Assembly: GCF_035046485.1 (NCBI RefSeq)
Contig: NC_085136.1
Span: forward strand, 324,412,175-324,476,174
DNA length: 64,000 bases
Direction of reading: 5' to 3'
Origin: Aedes albopictus
Taxonomy: Eukaryota > Arthropoda > Insecta > Diptera > Culicidae
Part shown: positions 1 through 12,689 of the stretch, piece by piece
Layout of the letters: the number at the start of each line of letters is the position of its first letter
Position numbering within the stretch: the stretch's first letter is position 1
Notes under the pieces: generated by a model
Databases searched by the model: none
Seen by the model: only the letters and a program-made list of their open reading frames with translations
What the model was told of the DNA's origin: nothing
Made by a program: the position numbers and the translations under genes

Positions 1-149
1 CTAAAATAGAATTTACAAATTGCAATGCCCAAGATTATGTAGGGTGGCCAGTTTGTCGAATTAAAAATTTAACCCGGTAATTTGAAAGCAATTAGTGTCG
101 AATTGGCGGCGTTTTTCAATACCGCATGCATTTGTTTGGTTCAATTTTT
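1..149. other. unassigned AT-rich sequence
   Basis: No reading frame or repeat was recognised here. It leads into the first unit of the tandem repeat that follows. Confidence 0.4.
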
Positions 150-1298
150 AATTTAACCACTTCCGGCGGGACACCCAGAACCAGTTCCGGAACTGTTCCG
201 ATTTTCCCTAATGTGATCTGCATGGGTTCGGTTAACTTTTATATTTGACCACTTCTAGCGGAACACCCAGAACTGGATTTGGAATACTACCGGTAGTCTT
301 GGATGTGGTCTGAGACCATTTTGTTGCTGTTCTTCTTCATGTTACCGAAGAAGCTGCTTTTTATTGTGCCGCATATATGAGTTTGGTTCCCTTTTGCATT
401 TGATCATTTCCAGCGGGACATCCGGAACCGGTTCATCAGGTTATCAAAAAAGCCGTGATTTGATGTGTCGTAAACACAGGTTTGGTTCACATTTATGTTT
501 GACCACTTCCGGTGGGACATCCGGAACCGGTTCCGGAACACCATCGGTGCAGATATGGTTCGAGAATATTTTCCTTCTTACTGTTCATCAGGTTATCGAA
601 AAAGCCACTGTTTGATGTGTCACATGCAAGGGTTCGGTTCACTTTTATATTTGGTCGCCTCCGGTGGAACACCTGGAACCGGTTCCGGATCTTAACCGGT
701 TCATATGTGGTCTGAGACTATTTTCCTGCTTATCGTTCATTAGAGTTTCGAAAATGCTGCGGTTGGATGTGTCGCATACATAGGTTTGGTTCACTTTCAT
801 ATTGTCCACTCCCGGTGAGACACCCGGAGCCGGTTCCGGATTACAACCGGTTCAGATATGGTCTAAGAATATTATCCTGCTTATCGTTCATCAGGTTTTT
901 GAAAATGCCGCGGTTTGACGTGTCGCGTGCACGGGATTCGTTCACTTTTATATTTGGCCACTTCCGGCGGGACACCCGGAACCGGTTCCGGAACACCACC
1001 GGTTCAGATATGGTCTGAGACTATTTTTCTGCTTACCGTTCATCAGATTTTCCAAAATACCGCGGTTTGATGTGTTGCATGCATTTTCATATTTGGTTCC
1101 TCCCTGGGGTACCGGTCCGGAACACTTAAATGGCAATAACTCCGGAACGGCTAGACCGATCCGAACCATTTCAATACGAAACAATGGGACCAGATTCCGC
1201 GTCGAATAAACCATCGGACATTGCAATCGGTTGAGGTTTATTGCCTAAAAGTGATGTGAGTTTATTTTGCACACACACATACACACATACGCATACAC
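150..1298 (+). repeat. left arm of giant inverted repeat, ~150-bp tandem units
   Basis: The motif ACTTCCGGCGGGACACCC recurs near 163, 246, 396, 502, 651, 805 and 957, mostly about 150 bp apart. Each unit contains the palindromic core GGAACCGGTTCC, a block ending in GTTCATCAGG and a GTGTCGCATGCA block. From about 1131 to 1298 the sequence becomes non-tandem (a fragment with TCCGCGTCGAATAAACC, then CA/TA dinucleotides). The whole arm recurs in reverse orientation at 2405-3330. Open frames across it are by-products of the repeat and show no protein family. Confidence 0.85.
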
Positions 1299-1310
1299 AT
1301 ACATCCACAC

Positions 1311-1643
1311 AGGCGAGGACCACTCGGGAAACTGGCTAAGCGCCAGCATGCTACCGTGATGGACTCTCCAAAGCGAGTCATCGATGTTCGTTGCTGCAGG
1401 CTACGCAGCTAACCTTGTGGGTGCGATGTGCACTAGCCCCTCTCTGAAGCAATACCTTCTTGGTGGTTCCGGAGAGACGTAGGGTTTGGCGACCATAGGA
1501 ATGGTTTAGTGGGTACGAGGAGAGAGTAGTCCTGGATTTTACTTTTGTTGTAGAAGACGGCCTGTCAGACCTACACTACCCTATCCTTCTGTTAGGGTGT
1601 CTGTTGAGCAGATTATCCCCCTATGGTTTAGAAGGAAAAAAAA
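1311..1643 (+). mobile_element. short retroelement (5'-truncated non-LTR or SINE) inside CA repeat
   Basis: The element begins AGGCGAGGACC and ends in GGTTTAGAAGG followed by a short A-tail. It is flanked by a perfect 12-bp target duplication ATACATCCACAC at 1299-1310 and 1644-1655, so it jumped into a CA/TA microsatellite. An A-tail with a variable-length duplication is the signature of target-primed reverse transcription. The 333-bp body encodes nothing recognisable, so family assignment is open. Confidence 0.7.
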
Positions 1644-1649
1644 ATACAT

Positions 1650-2012
<363 letters not shown>

Positions 2013-2287
2013 AAAGAGAGAAATCTTGAAAAATCACTAGAGCATTTTCTATAGAAATCCCTGGAGGAATCACAGAACGGATTTGTAAAGGAATACTTAG
2101 AGAAACCTCTGGAGCAATCTTTTCAAGAATTTTCCATCAAACACTGTTGAAGAATTCCAAGAGGGATTTTTCAAAGATTTCTCCAAGAGTTCTTCTTGAA
2201 ATTCCTCCGCGGATTTCTCCAAGAGTTCCTTCAGGAATTCATCTAGGAATGCCAACTGGGATACCCGCAGAATCTCCTTCTGTAATT
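2013..2287. repeat. degenerate GAATTCC-rich repeat at centre of fold-back
   Basis: Short degenerate units resembling AGGAATTCCTCCAAGA are strung together without a fixed period. It is the same type of sequence as at 3700-4420 and 4850-5890. Confidence 0.6.
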
Positions 2288-2405
2288 TTTACACGCATTT
2301 TTGCCTTTCTCGTACACCAAGTGTACGACTTTATGACTTTTTGATAGAAGGCCCGGAGGGTCGAGTCACATATACCTATCGACTCAGCTCGACGAATTGA
2401 GGTGA
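2288..2405 (-). repeat. inner inverted repeat, right copy
   Basis: Reverse complement of 1897-2012, with the motif ending CGACGAATTGAGGTGATG. It is joined directly to the right outer arm. Confidence 0.8.
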
Positions 2406-3330
2406 TGTCTGTGTGTGCGTATATGTGTATGTGTGTGTACAAAATAAACTCACATTACTTTTTGGCAGTAGATCTCAACCGATTTTAATGACCGACGGTT
2501 CATTCGACGCGGAATCTGGTCCCATTGTTTACTATTGAAAATGGTTCGGATCGGCCAGCTGTTCCGGAGTTATCGCAATTTAGGTGTTTCGGACCGGTAC
2601 CCCAGGAAGGAGCCAGATATGAAAATATTACAAACCCATGTATGCGACACATCAAACTACGGCATTTTCGATAACTTGATGAATGGTAACCATGAAAATA
2701 GTCTACGACTATATCTGATCCGGTTGTGTTCCGGAACCGGTTCCGGGTGACCCGGTGGAAGTGTCCTAATATAAAAGTGTACTAAACCCATGCATGCGAC
2801 ATATCAAAACGCGGCTTTTCCGATAACCTGATGAACAGTAAGCTGGAAAATAATCTCAGATCATATTGGAACCGGTAGTGTTCCGGAACCGGTTCCAGAT
2901 GTCATGCCGGAGGTGGCCAAGTATAAAAGTTAACCAAACCCATGCATGCGACATATCAAATAGTAGCTTTTTTAATATCCTGATGCACAGTAAGCAAGGA
3001 GATATTCTCAGATCATATCGGAACCGGTAGTGTTCCGGAACCGGTTCCAGGTATCCCGCTGGAAGTGACCAAATATAAAAGTGAAATAAACCCATGCATG
3101 CGACATATCAAATCGCGGCTTTTTCGATAACCTGATGAATGGTTAGCAAGAAAATAGGATCAGACAACATAAGAATCTGCCGGAATCGATTCCAAGTGCC
3201 CCGCCGAAAGTAAGCAAATATAAAAGTGAACCAAACCCATGCATGCGACACATCAAATCGCGGCCCTTCAGGTATCTTGATTGAGCAAAAAATAGTATCC
3301 AACCATATTTGGGACTACCGGTAGTATTCC
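2405..3330 (-). repeat. right arm of giant inverted repeat
   Basis: The order of blocks in 150-1298 is mirrored: CA/TA-rich start, the fragment with GACGCGGAATCTGGTCCC, then ~150-bp tandem units with GTTCCGGAACCGGTTCC and CATGCATGCGACATATCA. The outer end GGGACTACCGGTAGTATTCC at about 3310-3330 matches 280-300 in reverse. The arms differ in unit number, so unequal changes followed the inversion or duplication. Confidence 0.8.
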
Positions 3331-3699
3331 GCAATATAACATAGCCTAAAGTGTGCAGAAAAAAACTTTGTCGAAGACCGCAAAGTGATCTGTGATTTTG
3401 TAAAAAGTTATATCTTAGCTTGTAAAAGTATCGTCTTGAAATTAATCGACCTCCAGTGTTAGTGAAGGTGCTCAAGCAGTCAACTGAGAAGTCTGATATA
3501 TTTCAGCTCTGCTTATACGTTGCACATAACGTCGGAGTATGTGCCATCATAATGTTTGAGCCAATTCAATGATGGCTTTGATAAAATGCTTGCTTTTCTT
3601 ATAAAGTATCAGGATTCAGAACACTTTGGCTTACGTTGACGTAAAGATCGTGAGAACATATTCGACGAGAAAGGCACTATCACCACTAGGTGGATCAAT
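3331..3699. other. unassigned interval
   Basis: No gene, RNA or repeat was recognised. Short open frames here show no family resemblance. Confidence 0.4.
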
Positions 3700-4420
3700 C
3701 CGGGTTTTTTTTCTAAAGATTCCTGCACAAATTCCGCTTGTAAATTCCCTAAGAATGCCTTCTGTTTTTCTTCATGCATTCCTTATGTGGTACTTCCAGA
3801 GATTTTCCCAAGGTTTCCTCCAAGAATGCCTCTTAGGATTTATAAAAAATATCTCTGGATTTTCCTCTCTAGAAATTCCTGCTGGAATTTATCCAATTAT
3901 TTTTGATAGGATTCATCCAGCAATCCTTGTGTAACTTCTCCATTGAGCTCACTAGAAATCTACCCTGAGTTTTTTAGGGATTCCTTTTGAATTTCTCTAA
4001 AAAATCCATTTAGGAATTTAGCTTATTCTTACTAGAAATGCTCTTCAGATTCCTTTGAGAATGCTTGAGAAATCTCAGCAAGAATGCTTGGAGAAATCCT
4101 GGCAGGAGTTTTTTTTTTAAGGAATCCCAGCAAGAATTTCTGGAGATTTTCCAAGAGGAACTCGTAGAGGAATCCTTCAATTTACAGATGAATACTTGGA
4201 GAAATCTTTGTAGGAATTCCAGCAGAAATTTTAAGCAGAATCTCATCAGGCATTATTTGAGAAATTTCAAGTGGTTTTTACTAAAAATTGCTCCAGCAAT
4301 TTCTTTTAGAATTCCATTAGGGGTGCTTGCTGAAATAAAAATTGATCCTAGTATTCCTCATGGATTCTTCCTGGGATTCCTGGTCCTCTTGGGTTAGGGA
4401 TTTCGCCTTATTAGTAATTG
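3700..4420. repeat. degenerate GAATTCC-rich repeat
   Basis: Many imperfect units containing GGAATTCC, TTCTTCAGG and CAGCAAGAA in both orientations. It has no fixed period and no coding signal. Confidence 0.65.
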
Positions 4421-4471
4421 ATTCTCTAGAAATGTAGTTTGTTCGTGAATTTCGACTGGAATTTGATTTAT

Positions 4472-4711
4472 GTTTTCAAACTGGCTTTCTCAGTCTAGGG
4501 AAATTCAAAACGACTGGTTTTGTATTGCCCGACGTTTCGGCCTTGTGTATTTGGCCTTTTTCAAGGGTAAAACTGTCTGTCGTTTAAATGTAACGAAGAA
4601 CGACAGACAGTTTTACCCTTGAAAAAGGCCAAATACACAAGGCCGAAACGTCGGGCAATACAAAACCAGTCGTTTTGAATTTCCCTAGACTGAGAAAGCC
4701 AGTTTGAAAAC
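4472..4711. mobile_element. 240-bp palindromic MITE-like element
   Basis: Arms 4472-4584 and 4599-4711 are near-perfect reverse complements around a 14-bp spacer. Outer ends read GTTTTCAAACTGGC and GCCAGTTTGAAAAC. Each arm contains GGCC, a 10-base loop, GGCC, then GAAACGTC, resembling half of a hammerhead-ribozyme core. No clear target duplication was found. A divergent half copy lies at 7470-7560. Confidence 0.8.
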
Positions 4712-4849
4712 ATTCTCTAGAAAGAAAACAGATAAGATTCGTCCCTCAGGATGGTAACAACCGAAACCGATTCTTAACCGTTTTCGTTCTAGAGAATCAA
4801 GGACTGATAAACCGAATTTCCTAACACCTAGAATATAGTTCCAACAGTC

Positions 4850-5890
4850 GAGTTCTTCCAGGTTTTCTTGTTATGATTTCTTCAGAGATTTTTTCACGGA
4901 TTCCTTCTGATGATTGTAATCCAATAACGATTGCTGGGATTTCTTCAGGAAGCCCTGCAAGAATTTCTTTGTGATTTCTTGCTAAAATTTCTCTTGGATT
5001 TTAGCTGGAACATTTTCCTGGATGGTTCCCTACAAATATTGTATTAGAAACCCAGAAAAGGATTCCTGCAAGAAATGTCCAGAGGAATCCCAGCAGTAGT
5101 TCCTAAAATAATCTAAACAGGATTCCCAGCAAGAATACTACATTTCCAGAGAATGCAGGAATTGCAGGAGGAATCCCAGCAAGAGTTTCTAGTGGTAATG
5201 CCATAATTCTGGGTTGAATCCTTGCAGGAATATCTGAAGAAATCGTTGAATGTTCTTCGAAAATCCCAGCAGCAATTTCTAGTAAATCCAATCAGGCATT
5301 TTTGGAGGCAATCCTATAAAAATATTTGTAGAAATCCTCTTAGAATTCCTCCAAAAGTGCCTCTAAAACCTGAAATTCTTGTTGATATTGCGTCAGACAT
5401 TTTTGCAAGAATTCCTTTCCATGATTCCTTCAAGGATTCTTTCACTTACTTCTCTTAGGATTCTCATAAAGATTTCTGTTGCGATTCCTTCAGATATCTT
5501 TTCAAGGGTTCATTTAGGAATTTCTGTCAGGCTATCAGCAGATTTTCCTACTAGAATTTCTCTATGAATTCTTGTTGGGGTTTCTCAAACATTTTCAGCT
5601 GAGAATTCTCTAGAAATTACTGTTGAGAGTCCTACAAGAGTTCCAGGTGGATTACCGGCAAAAGTTGTCAAAGGTATCCCAGCAATTTTTTTGGTAGAAT
5701 CAAGCAAAAAATTTTAAATAAATTCCAGCAGTATTCCATAAGCAATACCTGCGAGAATTCCTTAAGGAAGCTCAAAACGACTTCCAACAGGAATTACTGG
5801 GTACATTTGAAGACAATTTCTATAGAATTCAATCTAGAAATTCCTAGAGGAATCACGGCAGGAATTTTTGGAACAATCCCAGCTGTAATT
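4850..5890. repeat. degenerate GAATTCC-rich repeat
   Basis: Same style as 3700-4420: irregular runs of AGGAATTCC, CCAGCAAGAA and TTCTAGAAATTC. The open frames here arise from the repeat. Confidence 0.65.
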
Positions 5891-6985
5891 ACTAGCGTTG
5901 GAAGTTAACCCCATAAGTGTGGATGTTATATGTATATGACCGCAAATTTTATGAACTCAAGATGATAAAGAACCACCTTCTAGCTCTGATTGAAAAGCCC
6001 TACAATTACCTGCCTGTCAATCATCATTCCAATCCATCCAAACAAACTCCACTCTAGTACAACATTCCAGAAACGCTGACCTCATATGCCCAATGCTCGG
6101 TAATGTATTGCGTTTTAGCCCTATTCAGCTCCAAGTGTCCCAGTTTTACGTTACCCAAAAAAAAAACTGAATCTGTTGTGGTACTAACGATCACTCGATC
6201 AAAGACCCCAGTGCAACCACATCAAGTCCATCATCTTAACCCCAATCGTGCGGAGGGTTCGCCATGTGCGCCGTGGATGTTTGATTCTATGTTTTAATTT
6301 CTTTCGGGCTATTGAGGAAAAAAAAAGAGTCCGGAACGCAAACAACCACGTCGAAACTTGGCCGGAAAAAGTTGGTCACATCGAACAAGCGAGAAACGAT
6401 CGATGCTGGGAAATTGGTGAAATGGAAACGCCTATTATTATCGCAGGGGATCGGGTAGATCGGTGGATGCATGCCGTGTAGCGTAAGAGATGTGTGCTCG
6501 TGGTCCACATTTTCTAGTTTTGGGTTTTTTTTCTAAGGCTACCAAAACATGAACCGAGGGGATTCCCTCGATCCGGTCTTGATGCGCACGTACTGTAAAC
6601 AGTGCAGAGGCGTGTGGCTAGGTTGTAAGAAGGGTGAAACTTTTTAAAATGCTTGATATTTTAGATTATGTGAATCAAATAGGCATACTCCCACACTTTG
6701 TACGCTTACAAACCCTTATTTTGTAAAAAAAATCATGCACATTTTTAGCAGTTGATTCCAAATTCCTGTATGTATGGTAAATTCAAGGCGTAGTCACGAC
6801 TTCAAACTCTATGAGATTCATTTACAATATCTTAGATGACTTCTCCGGTATTCATCCAGGAACTCCTTCGGGGATTATTTTAGGAGTAATTTCTGTGTGC
6901 ATTCAAATCGCTAATATCAAATGCGGGAACACAAGTCAACCGGTGTAAACAGGAGTACTGCTTCCATGAGGCATCATTATTTACT
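5891..6985. other. unassigned, probably low-copy sequence
   Basis: Moderately complex sequence with no internal repeat. Short frames near 6103-6481 show no recognised domain. It could be intergenic or intronic DNA. Confidence 0.4.
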
Positions 6986-6989
6986 ACTT

Positions 6990-7240
6990 AAACATAGTAC
7001 CGTTCGAACATGTATGGGTTCGATTCCGGGTTGGTCCAGGAGCTTTTCGTAAAGCATATTTCCTTGACTTCCTTGGGCATAGAGAATTTTCGTGCCTGCC
7101 AATATACACATTCAAAACGATCATGAGGAAACTGTCAGTTAATAACTATGGATTGTGGAAGTACTCATAGAACTCTTATGCTGAGGAACAGGCTTTTCCC
7201 TGTGGGGACGTTATGCCAAGAAAAAAAGAAAAAGAAGATA
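6990..7240 (+). mobile_element. tRNA-derived SINE, family A (degenerate head)
   Basis: It has a tRNA B-box-like GGGTTCGATTCC at about 7018 and then a body with AATTTTCGTGCCTGCC and CAGGCTTTTCCCTGTGGGG, ending in an A-rich tail. The body aligns by eye with 41843-42080, whose head contains GGGCTCGATTCCC. The A-box region is eroded. Confidence 0.65.
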
Positions 7241-7464
7241 AAGAAAATGATGAAGAAGAAGAAGGAGCTTACCAAGAACCAGAGCGAAGGTGCACGTTGA
7301 CCGTCTCCCCATCGATAGAAAGAATAATTCTTTCAAAACAGTCGTTACTTGTGCACAGTGAATTACACAAAATTAAAAATCTAAACTAACAACACGTATA
7401 CATGAAAAGCAACCCAGAAGAGCATTCCTTATGCAAATACCCCAAAAACGATAGACGGTAGACA

Positions 7465-7560
7465 CTACGACCCTTGAAAAAGGCCAAATCGCTAGTCCGA
7501 AACGCCGGGAATGTAGATAAAAATCGTTCCTGATACGAAGACTGAGAAAGCCAATTCCCT
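7465..7560 (+). repeat. half copy of the 4472-4711 palindrome family
   Basis: CCCTTGAAAAAGGCCAAAT, then CCGAAACGCCGGGAAT and ACTGAGAAAGCCAA, match one arm of the 240-bp palindrome with substitutions. Confidence 0.6.
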
Positions 7561-7964
7561 TTCCATCAAGATTCCAGTCGTAAAGCCCTATACTAGATTA
7601 ACACAACATTATGAGATTCACTCAGATTTTTTTCTTCGAACGGCTATCTATGAAACGGCTCTGAAGATGTAAAGAAGATACTGAACTGGTTGCATCCAAC
7701 AAAAACTATGAACATGCCGACTCCCTCAACACGAATACTATTAACCCATTAACGCCCGAATTATGCCACAATCGCAGTAGATATCTGTTTTTTTCTGGAG
7801 TACCTCAACCCCATAAAAGAAAGTTATTGCAGTCATTTAAACGGAAATCTACGGTGAAATTTTCGTTTTATTACACAGGGGGGCATATGCATGTGAAACG
7901 TTGAAAAAATATTTTTTTTTATTTTTTTTTCGCAGCTATCTTATTTCTATGAGTTTTGTAAATG

Positions 7965-8200
7965 GGCTTCGTGGCCGAGTGGTTAGCGGCGTCAGTCGTT
8001 TAGGTGTCTCGTAAGCCTCGGAGTGTGGGTTCGATTCCCGCTCCAGTCGGGGAGAACTTTTCGCCAAATGAAAAATTCTCCACTGGGCCACTGGGCATTA
8101 TATGTGTTGTCCGTTGTCAAATGTTAGTATTGTTCAGTCTGTAGAGGCCGCAAGGTCGAAGACGGTGTAATTGTCTTTATTTTAGATGACTGATCATAGT
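7965..8200 (+). mobile_element. tRNA-derived SINE, family B
   Basis: The head resembles a class II tRNA: A-box-like TGGCCGAGTGGTTAGCGG at about 7973 and B-box GGTTCGATTCC at about 8028. The body contains GAAAAATTCTCCACTGGG and GAAGACGGTGTAATTG. A reverse-orientation relative lies at 21610-21800. It is not called a tRNA gene because the tRNA-like part runs into a shared non-tRNA body. Confidence 0.75.
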
Positions 8201-8204
8201 TGAT

Positions 8205-9340
8205 ATTCTCCTAATAAAAAAGTTACAGTTTGAAATGTTCCAGAAATGGATTACATTAGTAATAACTAAAACAATCTGCTAGTAGCTTATCAATGAATAG
8301 TTTTCAACAGTTTTTAGGCATTTCAATATGCATCATTCTAATAATTTTTATATATAATGGGTTGATATTTGGCATTCTAGTAGTATATCCTGCCCACCGT
8401 ATCCTTCTGACTTTGCGAGCACGTGACTCACCCTCTTCCGCCACACACCGTTATCTAGTACAGAGCGAAAGATTACCTTAGCACTCGTCATTCGGAAATT
8501 CCAAATATTTGCAATTGTTCTTTGAGCTGGGTTTATGTTTCATTTTTATAAAGGACCACCTTATGAGTGTTCCAATCAGTAGGTCGGCTCCAGAGGCATG
8601 TTTCACCCAAACGAATGTCTTTGAGATGAGAGTCACAATGAACCTGAGTAAAGATAACAAATTGATAGCACATAGCACGTTATCGAAAATTACGTTATCA
8701 TTAGTTCAAGTTGATAACTTATTATACTATACTATATTTTGTTCAGTATTATACACAGCAAAAAAAATATTGTGATATCACATCATTTTCGCTGCACATC
8801 AGTCGCGTCGTAAAAGTGATGTACAGATTACATTCTTTTCACGCAGCAAATTAGCCGCCGTAGCTTGAAGGTGGGTCTAGAAATCGCTAGAACCGAATCG
8901 ATAGATGAATCATATATAAGTAAAATATTGACATGGATTCGTACACTGATCCGTTGATTGTGAGGCGTATCCCTTACCTCTCGGCTATTTCACCGAGTTG
9001 GGAGGTGGATGATAAATATGATACTGCTTCTGAGTGTTTGCTGGAATGGATTTGTTGACACTTTCCGGTGCCAACAAGGGTGTACATGGTGAGTGTGATA
9101 AATGTTGGAAAACGATGTAACCGATTGAAATTACGTTCGAAATTTAATACGTCGCCAGAAATTACGCGCCTGGATATTACAAAATTATTTGCTATGTATT
9201 TAGTAAAATGAGACAGCTGTTTGATATCTAGCTGGTTTTGTTATTAATCAGTAGCCATGCAGTTCTATTTCATCGTAAAATTTATTAATATTTGTTCAGA
9301 ATTTTTAGAGCCCACTTGCACCACGGACAGCGGACAAACC
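8205..9340. other. unassigned sequence left of satellite
   Basis: No coding or RNA feature was recognised. The frame at 8509-8775 has no family resemblance. Confidence 0.4.
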
Positions 9341-9344
9341 TACA

Positions 9345-12300
9345 ACCAACTTGTTCACTATAGGATAGCTCTTGATGTCCTGATCGACCTTGTCGAAGTC
9401 AAAATTCTTCTATGTAGTCTGATTCTCGAGATACAGAAGTTCAGAATGTTTATAGCTATAACCTTCAACCAACTTGTTCACTATAGGATAGCTCTTGATG
9501 TCCTGATCGACCTTGTCGAAGTCAAAATTCTTCTATGTAGTCTGATTCTCGAGATATAGAAGTTCAGAATGTTTATAGCTCACTAGCACCACCTAACGAA
9601 TAAACTCAGAACCAACTAGTTCACTATGCGTTAGCCCTTGATGTACTGATCAACTTTGCCGAAGACGAAATTCTACTATGTAGCCTGATTTTCGAGTTAC
9701 AGAAGTTCAGAATTTGTAGGGCTCACTAGCGCCACCTAGCGGATAAACCTAAAAGGAACTAGTTAACTATCCATTAGCCCTTGATGTCCTGATAAACTTT
9801 GCTGGAAACTAAATTTTTCTATGAAGCCTGATTTTCGAGATTCAGCAGCTAAGAATTTTTAAAACTCACTAGCGCTACCTAGCGGAAAAACCTTTAACCA
9901 ACTAGTTCACTATCGGATTGATTGTGAAGCCCTGATCGACCTTGCAGAAGACGAAATCTTTCTATGTAGTCTGATTTTCGAGATCCAGAAGTTCCGAATT
10001 TTTAGGGCGCACTAGCACCCCCAGAGCCCACTTGCGCCACCTAACGGATAAACCTAGAACCAACTAGTTCACTATCGGATAGCTCTTGATGTCCTGATCA
10101 ACTTTGCCGAAGACAAAAATTGTCTATGTAGTCTGGTTGTTGAGAACCAGAAGTTAAGAATTTCTATGGCTCGCTAGCACCACCTAGTGGATATACCTAG
10201 AACCAAATAGTTCAGTATCGGATAGCTCATGATGTCCTGATCGACCTTGTCGAAGACGAAATTTTGAAATTCTTCTATGTATTCTCGAGATACAGAAGTT
10301 CATAATATTTAGAGCCCACTTGCGCCACCTGGACAAACCTACAATCAACTAATTCTCTATCGGATAGCTGTTCAAGTCCTGATCGACATTGCCGAAGACG
10401 ATATTTTTCAATGTTGTCTGATTCTCGAGATACAGATGTCTGGAATTTTTGGGGCTCACTAACGCCACCTAGCAGATAAACCTTGAACCAACTAGTGCGC
10501 TATCGAGTAGCTCTTGATGTCCTGATCAACTTTGCCGAAGGCAAAATTATTCTATGTAGTCTGATTCTCGAGATACATAAGTTCAGAATGTTTAGAGCCC
10601 ACTTGCGCCACCTAGCGGACAAACCTACAATCAACTAGTTCACTATAGGATAGCTGTTGATGTCCTGATCGAGATTGCCGAAGACAGAATACTTCTATGT
10701 AGTCGGATTCTCAAGATACAGAGGTTTAATTTTTTTGGACTCAAAAGCGACACCTAACGGTTAAGCCCAGAACCAACTAGTTCACTATCGGATAGCTATT
10801 GATGTCCTGATCAACCTTGCCGAAGACAAAATTCTTCTATGTAGTCGGATTCTCGGGATATAAAGGTTTAAATTTTAGGACTCACTAGCGCCACCTAAGG
10901 GTACATCCAGAACCATCTAGTTCACTATCGGATAGCTATTGGTGTCCTGATCAAACTTGCAGAAGACGAAATTCTTCTATGTGTGGAGCGGACCTGGTGT
11001 GATGGTTAGAATACTCGACTATCACGCCGAGGACCTGGGATCGAATCCCACTCCCGAGAAACTCACAAAATGTGGGTTCTTCCTTCGGAAGCGAAGTAAA
11101 GCGTGGGTCCCGAGATGAACTAGCCTAGGGCTAAAAATCTCGTTAATACAGATAAAAAAAAAATCTTCTATGCAGACGGATTCTCAAGATACAGAGATTT
11201 ATTTTTTAGGACTCACTAGCGCCACCTCACGAATAAACCTAGAACCAACTAGTTCACTATCGGATAGCTCTTGATGTCCTGATCATCTTTGCCGAAGACA
11301 AAATATTTCTATGTACTCTGGTTGTTGAGAAACAGAAGTTAAGAATTTCTATGCCTCGCTAGCGCCACCTAGTGGATAAACCTAGAACCAACTAGTTTAG
11401 TATCGGTTAGCTTTTGATGTCCTGATCAACCTTGTCGAAGACGAGATTTTGAAATTCTTCTATGTAGTCGGATTCTCAAGATAAAAAAAATCAGATTTTT
11501 TTGAGCCCACTTGCGCCACCTAGCGGACAAACCTACAATCAACTAGTTCACTATCGAATATCTATTGGTGTCCTGATCAACCTTGCCGAAGACGAAATTC
11601 TTCTATGTAATCGGATTCTCGAGATAAAGAGGTTTAAATTTTTAAGGACTCACTAGCGCCACCTAACGGTTAAACTTAGAACGAACCAGTTCACTATTGG
11701 ATAGCTATTGATGTCCGGATCAACCTTGCCGAAGACAAAATTCTTCTATGTAATCGGATTCTCGAGATAAAGAGGTTTATTTTTTTAGAGCCCACTAGCG
11801 CCATCTAACGGATAAACCTAGAATCAACTAGTTCACAATCGGATAGCTATTGAGGTTTTGATCAACCTTGCCGAAGGTGAAATTCTTCTATGTAGTTGGA
11901 TTCTCGAGATACAAAGGTTTAATTTTTTTAGGACTCACTAGTGCCACCTAACGGATAAATCAAGAACCAACTAGTTCACTATCGAATAGCTATTGATGTC
12001 CTGATCAACCTTGCCGAAGACGAAATTCTTCTATGTAGTCGGATTCTCAAGATACAGAGATTTATTTTTTTTATGACTCACTAACGCCACCTAGCGGACA
12101 AACCTACAATCAACTAGTTCACTCTCGGATAGCTGTTGATGTCCTGATCAACTTTGCCGAAGACAGAATTTTTCTATGTAGTCTGATTCTCGAGATAAAG
12201 AGGTTTATTTTTTTAGAGCCCACTAGCGCCATCTAACGGATAAACCTAGAACCAACTAGTTCACTATCGGATAGCTATTGATGACCTGATCAACCTTGCC

Positions 12301-12680
12301 GAAGACGAAATTCTTCTATGTAGTCGGATTCTCGAGATACAAAGGTTTAAATTTTTAGGACTCGCTAGCGCCACCTAGCGGATAAACCTAGAACCAACTA
12401 GTTCACCATCGGATAGCTCTTGATGTCCTGATCAACTTTGCTGAATAGATTTTTTTTTCTATGTAGGTCTAGTCTGATTCTCAAGATACGAAGGCGACAG
12501 TATTGGCAATGGCTGTTGACGAAACACCTGGCAAAGCACAATGTTTCGTGATCACTAGTGCCACCTACTGGAGCGAATACGTACTAAATTACGTACTATC
12601 GAAGAGTCCTTGATCTTCTCAACAACTTTGCTGAAGACACCAGTCTTCCAAAATGCTTCATTTCTCCGCAGTTATCGTAA
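9345..12680 (+). repeat. ~145-bp satellite array, about 22 units
   Basis: Each unit carries CTAGCGCCACCTAGCGG, ACCAACTAGTTCACTATCGG, TTGATGTCCTGATCAAC, GCCGAAGACGAAATTCTTC and GATTCTCGAGATACAGA. Spacing of GATGTCCTGATC is 124 bp at first and then about 142-147 bp. The first two units are almost identical over ~110 bp and the last (12560-12680) is diverged. One SINE interrupts the array at 10982-11163. No frame through it is a gene. Confidence 0.97.
10982..11163 (+). mobile_element. tRNA-derived SINE, family C, inside satellite
   Basis: The head GTGGAGCGGACC contains A-box-like TGGTGTGATGGTTAG and B-box GGGATCGAATCCC. A body with TTCCTTCGGAAG and GTCCCGAGATGAACTAGCC follows, ending in an A-tail. 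A target duplication TCTTCTATG at 10973-10981 and 11164-11172 is taken from the satellite unit, so the SINE inserted after the array had formed. A second copy is at 52598-52782. Confidence 0.9.
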
Positions 12681-12689
12681 AAGTTACTG

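Noticed and set aside
7967..8054. Possible tRNA gene
   Set aside because: A- and B-box-like motifs are present, but the acceptor stem does not close cleanly and the sequence continues into a shared SINE body. The same applies to the heads at 10982, 16774 and 52598.
9257..9559. 100-codon frame with an internal repeat
   Set aside because: It is two satellite units read through. No other unit keeps the frame.
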